Shown one piece after another: positions 30,892-35,239 of a stretch of DNA of 35,239 bases; position 1 is the stretch's first letter, and the number at the start of each line of letters is the position of its first letter. The stretch is from Nanobdellota archaeon. Its GTDB lineage: Archaea; Nanobdellota; Nanobdellia; Pacearchaeales; GW2011-AR1. The notes beneath the pieces are model-generated. The model ran no database searches and was not told where the DNA came from. It saw nothing but the letters and a program-made list of their open reading frames with translations. The DNA is taken from NCBI GenBank assembly GCA_022561055.1, contig JADFRY010000009.1, positions 1 to 35,239 of the forward strand, in the 5' to 3' direction. The position numbers and the translations under genes were made by a program.

Positions 30892-31326
30892 TTATTTTTT
30901 ATGGGAGACCGTTGTAGTTTGTTCTTTTCTTTGAATTTGTTTTGGTTTGTACTCAAATTCGCCAAATGCTTCAACGATTATTTGTTGACTTTTTGGGGTT
31001 GTTATGACTAATGGGGGTTTTGTTAATTGTATCAACTGATTTGGAATTTCTGATCTCAGGTAAAAATCAATCATCCTTCCAAGTCCTGTTGTGAAATCAC
31101 TTTTCGTTGTTTCATAATCTCTAGGCGTTAATACTCCGTAATTTTCGTGGATTGAAATTGTTTCTTCTTCATTTTTTGGGTTACGGAAATAAAGCAAAAA
31201 GTTAACAAATGGGCGGTCTCGCAATGCAAATTCTCTATCAAAGTATGCTGCGGCCTCTAGGCATGTTCTTCCAGTATATCTTGCAATTTCTTGAGTGGTA
31301 GCAACAAGTACTTCTTTTTTGTCCAT
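30892..31326 (-). CDS. Unknown protein between rfcL and rfcS (144 aa)
   Basis: Family not recognised. Soluble, alpha/beta, with a Gln/Lys/Thr-rich C-terminal tail (KPKQIQRKEQTTTVSHKK). A strong SD GGAGG, 6 bases from ATG 31326, is provided by the last codons of the 22-codon ORF upstream. It sits between the two clamp-loader genes in one transcription unit, so a role near replication, or co-regulation with it, is plausible but unproven. Confidence 0.75.
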   Translation of the reverse strand: MDKKEVLVATTQEIARYTGRTCLEAAAYFDREFALRDRPFVNFLLYFRNPKNEEETISIHENYGVLTPRDYETTKSDFTTGLGRMIDFYLRSEIPNQLIQLTKPPLVITTPKSQQIIVEAFGEFEYKPKQIQRKEQTTTVSHKK

Positions 31327-31329
31327 TTT

Positions 31330-31398
31330 TTACCTCCTTTGAAGTCCTTCAAAATGAATTGTAGGATCATCTGGATTAAATTCAACTTGTATTCCCAT
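31330..31398 (-). CDS. 22-codon ORF in the RFC operon
   Basis: ATG at 31398 to TAA at 31330 encodes MGIQVEFNPDDPTIHFEGLQ plus two Arg. Its last two sense codons, AGG AGG, form the SD of the next gene, so reading it would couple translation to the 144-aa protein. It has its own weak SD-like GAGAGGT about 20 bases upstream. It may be a microprotein or only a coupling leader. Confidence 0.45.
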   Translation of the reverse strand: MGIQVEFNPDDPTIHFEGLQRR

Positions 31399-31421
31399 TT
31401 TATTTATTATCTCTTACCTCT

Positions 31422-32390
31422 CTATACTTTTTGTTTTATTCCGGCTAAAATAAATGAAGCGAGAAGAGATTCTAATTGAACAAATTCGTCGCTTCCTTCT
31501 ACTATTCTGAATTCAGTTTCACCTGTTTTTTCTGTAAGTTTTACTTTTATTTCTGAGTCTATTTGTAAATTCCATATTTCTTTTTGAATTGCTTTTATTA
31601 TGTCTGTACCAGATATACTTTCTTTTAACATAACGTCAAGTAATTTTTCTCTTGCATTTATGAAATCTCCTGCTAAAGCATAATCTAGAACTATTTTGAT
31701 GTCTGCGGGTTTTGTTGTGGCGGAGATTATGTTCACCATTTCTAAGTTGATGTCTGGTGATATTGAGGCTGTGGCTTGTAAAAGATTAATAGCTTTTCTA
31801 CAGTCTCCTTCACTTATTTCATATAAAACTTCAAGAGCATCTTCTGCCACTTGTAAGTTTTCTTTTTCAGCTATTCTTTTTATAACCTCAGAAACATCTT
31901 TTTTTTCTAGTAGCTTGAAACGGAAGACAACACACCTAGACTGAATTGGGTCAATTATTTTACTCGAGTAATTACAGGACATTATGAACCTGCAAGTGTT
32001 AGTATAATTTTCCATTGTCCTTCTTAATGCTTGCTGGGCTTCTTTTGTCAATGCGTCTGCCTCATCTAAGAAGATTACTTTGAAAGGAACATTTCCTAGA
32101 GATTTTGTTCTTGCGAAGTCTTTTACTTTTTGTCTAACAACGTCTATTCCTCTTTCGTCAGAGGCGTTAAGTTCAAGATAATTTTCTCTCCATGAATCTT
32201 TGTATAACTCTTTTACTATGATAAGGGCAAGCGTTGATTTTCCTATTCCCGACGGTCCTGCGAATAATAAATGAGGAATGTTTAGGGCTTGCACTAAAGA
32301 ACGAACTCTCTTTAGAATTTCTTGCTGACCAACCATCTCTTCAAATTTAGTAGGCCTATATTTTTCTGTCCAGATATCGCTTTGACCCAT
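31422..32390 (-). CDS. rfcS: Replication factor C small subunit (322 aa)
   Basis: Clamp-loader subunit. Walker A is LLFAGPSGIGKSTLAL, Walker B is VIFLDEADALT, sensor 1 is FIMSCNYSSKI and the SRC motif is DPIQSRCVVFRF with the arginine finger. Full length, no intein. TATA TCTATAAAAACC lies about 25-35 bases upstream of ATG 32390. It is the first gene of rfcS, 22-codon ORF, 144-aa gene and rfcL; the sigma factor gene follows. Confidence 0.97.
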   Translation of the reverse strand: MGQSDIWTEKYRPTKFEEMVGQQEILKRVRSLVQALNIPHLLFAGPSGIGKSTLALIIVKELYKDSWRENYLELNASDERGIDVVRQKVKDFARTKSLGNVPFKVIFLDEADALTKEAQQALRRTMENYTNTCRFIMSCNYSSKIIDPIQSRCVVFRFKLLEKKDVSEVIKRIAEKENLQVAEDALEVLYEISEGDCRKAINLLQATASISPDINLEMVNIISATTKPADIKIVLDYALAGDFINAREKLLDVMLKESISGTDIIKAIQKEIWNLQIDSEIKVKLTEKTGETEFRIVEGSDEFVQLESLLASFILAGIKQKV

Positions 32391-32451
32391 GCACGAAAAT
32401 GGCGTGGTGGGTTTTTATAGATTATTGTGGTTGGAATTAGTATTAAGATTC

Positions 32452-33003
32452 TTATAGTTCAAATTTGCGAATTTTGCAATTTTTTGGCTTGAATTCTAAC
32501 ATTTCTTTATCACTCAGGTTATTAATTAATTGATTAATAATTTGCAATGTGTCACTATGGGCTACGATTAGAACTATTCTGTAATCTTTTCTTTCTAGAT
32601 ATTTAAGGAATAAGGAGATTCTTTTTCTCTGATCTTCAAATGACTCTCCATCATTAATTTTTACATTAAAAATATCTATGCCTTGTTCTTTGGCCAATCT
32701 CTCTCTTTCTGTTCTGTAAACATGAACTGACTCGCCCTCTACGCCCGATATGAAATCGTTAATTCTTGAATCTATTATTGTGAGAGTGTGGTGATATTTA
32801 TTTATGATTTCTGCTGTTTCTTTTGTTCTTGGAAATTCTGAAGTTATTATTATATCAAATTTAATTTTCTTTAAAGTCTGTGCTGCTTTCTCTGCTTGTT
32901 TTTTACCTAACTCTGTTAGATTTATTTCTTTTTTAGGATCTTCATTAATTATATGATTAGGATTATTTTCTGCCTGACCATGTCTTATGCAATATAGGAT
33001 CAT
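32452..33003 (-). CDS. Histidine phosphatase (phosphoglycerate mutase-like, 183 aa)
   Basis: Branch 1 histidine phosphatase. The phospho-acceptor His is in YCIRHGQAENNP (H8), the Arg in TSEFPRTKETA, the acid in GESFED and the second His in VAHSDTLQ. All active-site elements are intact. The substrate is unknown: sugar phosphate, nucleotide or phosphoprotein are all possible. It begins 16 bases after the eL41 stop, so they are probably co-transcribed. Confidence 0.92.
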   Translation of the reverse strand: MILYCIRHGQAENNPNHIINEDPKKEINLTELGKKQAEKAAQTLKKIKFDIIITSEFPRTKETAEIINKYHHTLTIIDSRINDFISGVEGESVHVYRTERERLAKEQGIDIFNVKINDGESFEDQRKRISLFLKYLERKDYRIVLIVAHSDTLQIINQLINNLSDKEMLEFKPKNCKIRKFEL

Positions 33004-33019
33004 TTTAGATTATTTGAAA

Positions 33020-33136
33020 TTACTTGCTTCTCTCTCTATGTAATCGTCTTTTTCTTTTTTCCTTCTTAAGCCTTTTACGTTGCCATTTCCAGCGCATTTG
33101 ACGCTTTTTTTTCCATCTACGTGATGAGCGTTTCAT
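33020..33136 (-). CDS. rpl41e: Ribosomal protein eL41 (25-aa core, 38 aa with N-terminal extension)
   Basis: A very small, extremely basic frame. The second ATG (33097) gives exactly 25 residues beginning MRWKWQRKRLKKEKRKRRLH and ending ERSK. Eukaryotic and archaeal eL41 is also 25 residues, starts MRxKWxxKR and ends RSK. The TATA CTTTTAAAAACTC (33155-33168) lies about 25 bases before the first ATG (33136), so the natural product is probably the 38-residue form with MKRSSRRWKKKRQ added. eL41 is a single helix at the ribosomal subunit interface. It is easily missed because of its length. Confidence 0.8.
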   Translation of the reverse strand: MKRSSRRWKKKRQMRWKWQRKRLKKEKRKRRLHRERSK

Positions 33137-33154
33137 GAAAGGTTTAGAGAATTT

Positions 33155-33168
33155 GAGTTTTTAAAAGT
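33155..33168 (-). promoter_or_regulatory. TATA promoter of the eL41 gene
   Basis: On the minus strand GAACTTTTAAAAACTC is centred about 25 bases before ATG 33136. It lies between the stop of the large secreted-protein gene and eL41. Confidence 0.6.
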
Positions 33169-33170
33169 TC

Positions 33171-35239
33171 CTAGATGTCAAAGACTCCGAGGTAAGTATC
33201 TAAGCCGTTTATCTCTATTGTTTCTAGTGGTAGTCCGGTAGGATTATTTGGATTTTCTATCGGTATGAATGTTGTTTCTGTTGGTTCTGCGAAAGGATTA
33301 TGGGCTGCTACTAACATTTTATCTCCTTGTTCATTTATTATTCCTCTCCAAACTGGTTCTTTGTTAACTAGAAGATCCCTAGGGTTTTTTCCTTGAGGTA
33401 TATATATTTGGTAATTCCCGTCGAAGAATTCTGTGTTGTATCTTGATAATCTGTAAAGGCCATATACATAGTGTTCGTATACTTCGTACTTCATTCCTGG
33501 AATTCCAGCTCCAGATCCTATTGGGTAATTACCACTATTTGCATTATCCCAGAGCCAGACTCCTTCTGCTCCAGAGAAATATGGGAAAATTGCTGTTGCA
33601 TGTGCCATATGGGGTCTTATTGGTTTAAAGCGGTCTGTACATTGGGCTTGGTTAAAGTCGCAGAAGAGAAGCCATTGAAATTGTATACTTGATTTTTCTT
33701 GTCCCTCACCTACGATGCTTTTCATCCAAACATCATTTACTTCTATTGCGAAGGCTTGATAAGCCAGATACCCTGCGGCAATATCCCATTTTGTTATGTT
33801 TTCTATCCCAACTCTATTATCAGGATAATCTGAGTAATAATAATTAGAAGGAGAGATATGATCTAATTTATCATAGAAGGGTCCGAATTCTGCGGTTGAA
33901 GCCCATGTTGAGCTTGGGCTAGTATGATTAAGAAGTATGTAGTTAAGTCTTGTTGGTTGGGTTGTATAGCCGCTCCAACTGATACTGAGAGATAAGCGCA
34001 AGTAGGCAGGTGATTTTCCCGTTAATGGAATGTCGGAGTAGGAACTTACTGTTCCTTGATAACCTCTTCTTTCTGTGAGATAGACTAAATAATCTGTGTA
34101 TAATTTAGACATGTCTCTTTTGTATCTGTCTACAAAATCATCATCTCCAAGAAGGCTAATTTCTGGAGGTGTGCTTGGATCATTTTTAAGGTTTAGAATT
34201 GAAGTTCTTGATGTTAGATATCTTTCAACATCTCCGTATATTATGTCTACTTCTGGCAGTTTAGGATATGAGGTTGTTTGTCCGTAGAGTCCAGCATAAC
34301 CGTCTAATCTTCTGGACCAGTGAGCTACTGCCTCTGCATGGGTTATCCACGGGCTTCTAACTCTACCCCAAGCTCCTGTTGCTACAGATGTCCAAAGGAG
34401 CGCACGATTTTTTACAGGGACGTCTATGTTGGAACCGTTTGGCGTTGCTCTTAAGTCTAGGTGGGTGAAGCCATGTGATAGGGGTTTCATACTTGAATCA
34501 TTGAAATGAGGTCCTTGGTAAACTAAAGTGAATTTGTTGCTTAAACTAAATGTTGGGAATTTATCCCATTCTATTGTTAATGGATCTAGAGAATCTGGGA
34601 AGTCTGCGTAATACCAAGCGTTTAAGTCTCTATTTTCTGCGCTTTCTGTTTGGTCATTTGGAGAACTACAGCCCAAGTCTTCTGGAAAATCAATTAATGA
34701 ATCTCTGTCGTTGTCAATTCCGTCCTCACATTCACTTAATAATATTTCATCTCTTTCATCATCATCTAATAAACTATCACACCCAGGGTCATCAGGATAA
34801 TCGATTAATCCGTCGTCATCGTTATCAATCCCGTCAGAACATTGTGGTAATGTTTTTGTTTCATTATTGTCAAACCAGAAAATACAGTCAGGGTCATAAC
34901 CGTCAGTTAATCCATCGCCATCATTGTCTATGCCATCAGAACATTCAAATTCTGTGTTTGGATTCGATTCATCGTCGTCTTCAGCATTTCCGCAACCAGG
35001 ATCTTCTAAATAGTCAATCCATCCGTCACCGTCGTTATCTATGCCGTCGTTGCATGCTTTGCCAGTCAGCTCTAATACTACAAGTGTAGAACTGACTAAG
35101 TTTATTGAATCGTCTGAAACAAGAATTGTGACAAAATAATATTGTAAAGATTCTGGACGGGTTGTCCATGAGTTTGATGCTTTTTCATTTAAAAATTCTG
35201 AATTTCCTAAATCAGAAACCAATTCGTTTTTTGAGTTAA
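33171..35239 (-). CDS. Large secreted protein with DNDGDG repeats, 5' partial
   Basis: The frame is open through the right edge, so the N-terminus is missing; a TTG at 35222 is not taken as start. Visible order: an end of a beta-rich domain, then four repeats C-x-DGIDND-x-D-x-x-x-D-x(4-5)-D-x-x-C (about 34660-35060) in which Asp-rich calcium loops sit between Cys pairs. About 500 residues of aromatic-rich sequence follow. Stretches such as RPHMAHATAIFPYFSGAEGV and the terminal beta domain vaguely suggest a glycoside-hydrolase-like barrel plus beta sandwich; this is a low-confidence guess. Likely extracellular, with disulfides made by a DsbA-type enzyme. Confidence 0.8.
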   Translation of the reverse strand, partial: NSKNELVSDLGNSEFLNEKASNSWTTRPESLQYYFVTILVSDDSINLVSSTLVVLELTGKACNDGIDNDGDGWIDYLEDPGCGNAEDDDESNPNTEFECSDGIDNDGDGLTDGYDPDCIFWFDNNETKTLPQCSDGIDNDDDGLIDYPDDPGCDSLLDDDERDEILLSECEDGIDNDRDSLIDFPEDLGCSSPNDQTESAENRDLNAWYYADFPDSLDPLTIEWDKFPTFSLSNKFTLVYQGPHFNDSSMKPLSHGFTHLDLRATPNGSNIDVPVKNRALLWTSVATGAWGRVRSPWITHAEAVAHWSRRLDGYAGLYGQTTSYPKLPEVDIIYGDVERYLTSRTSILNLKNDPSTPPEISLLGDDDFVDRYKRDMSKLYTDYLVYLTERRGYQGTVSSYSDIPLTGKSPAYLRLSLSISWSGYTTQPTRLNYILLNHTSPSSTWASTAEFGPFYDKLDHISPSNYYYSDYPDNRVGIENITKWDIAAGYLAYQAFAIEVNDVWMKSIVGEGQEKSSIQFQWLLFCDFNQAQCTDRFKPIRPHMAHATAIFPYFSGAEGVWLWDNANSGNYPIGSGAGIPGMKYEVYEHYVYGLYRLSRYNTEFFDGNYQIYIPQGKNPRDLLVNKEPVWRGIINEQGDKMLVAAHNPFAEPTETTFIPIENPNNPTGLPLETIEINGLDTYLGVFDI

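Noticed and set aside
34550-35089. Plus-strand open frame of 179 codons
   Set aside because: Antisense shadow of the DNDGDG repeat region; rich in His/Arg/Gln through complementarity, with no promoter.

Overview
The window is an AT-rich archaeal chromosome segment, most likely from a DPANN lineage of the Woesearchaeota/Pacearchaeota kind. It carries archaeal information-processing genes: a Cdc48/VAT AAA ATPase, TFS, family B DNA polymerase, FEN-1, both RFC subunits, Trm5, a HerA-type ATPase, a Sec11-type signal peptidase and a tiny eL41 gene. Most solitary genes have a TATA box (often GAAAGNTTTAAAAA) about 25 bases before the start codon, so most mRNAs look leaderless. Shine-Dalgarno motifs appear mainly at internal operon genes. 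The lineage is an inference from gene content and style; no rRNA is present.

Layout. 1-5100: a hypothetical gene, a tandem duplicated small membrane-protein gene, cdc48 in an operon with a zinc-ribbon/AbrB-like protein, and a divergent coiled-coil gene across an 11-bp-arm palindrome. 5100-8300: signal peptidase, TFS, a small membrane ORF, tRNA-Lys(CTT) almost abutting a HAD phosphatase, then a small ORF, a Toprim protein and a Nudix protein. 8300-13400: small membrane proteins, a winged-helix regulator, a metallophosphoesterase, unknown genes and a RelB/RelE-type toxin-antitoxin pair. 13400-20500: polB, a secreted protein, a HEPN/Abi-like gene inside an element with terminal inverted repeats and a 7-8 bp target duplication, fen1, and a HEPN-nucleotidyltransferase pair flanked by a duplicated 40-bp fen1 3' end.

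20500-25600: a Lys-rich membrane protein, two tandem composite hairpins, an operon of three membrane proteins with trm5, a convergent ACP-like protein lacking the carrier serine, and HerA. 25600-28730: membrane protein, DsbA-like oxidoreductase, MsrB, an unknown protein and Fe/Mn superoxide dismutase, forming a redox neighbourhood. 28718-33140, all on the minus strand: a complete FliA/WhiG-type bacterial sigma factor downstream of rfcL, an unknown protein, a 22-codon ORF, rfcS, a histidine phosphatase and eL41. 33171 to the right edge: a partial secreted protein with four Cys-flanked DNDGDG-type calcium-loop repeats.

The most striking observation is the sigma-28-like factor embedded among archaeal replication genes, because archaea normally start transcription with TBP/TFB. 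Next come two differently built acquisitions of HEPN RNase-type defence genes beside core replication genes, each with visible insertion or duplication boundaries. No intergenic stretch exceeds about 230 bases; no CRISPR array, integrase or transposase gene was seen.
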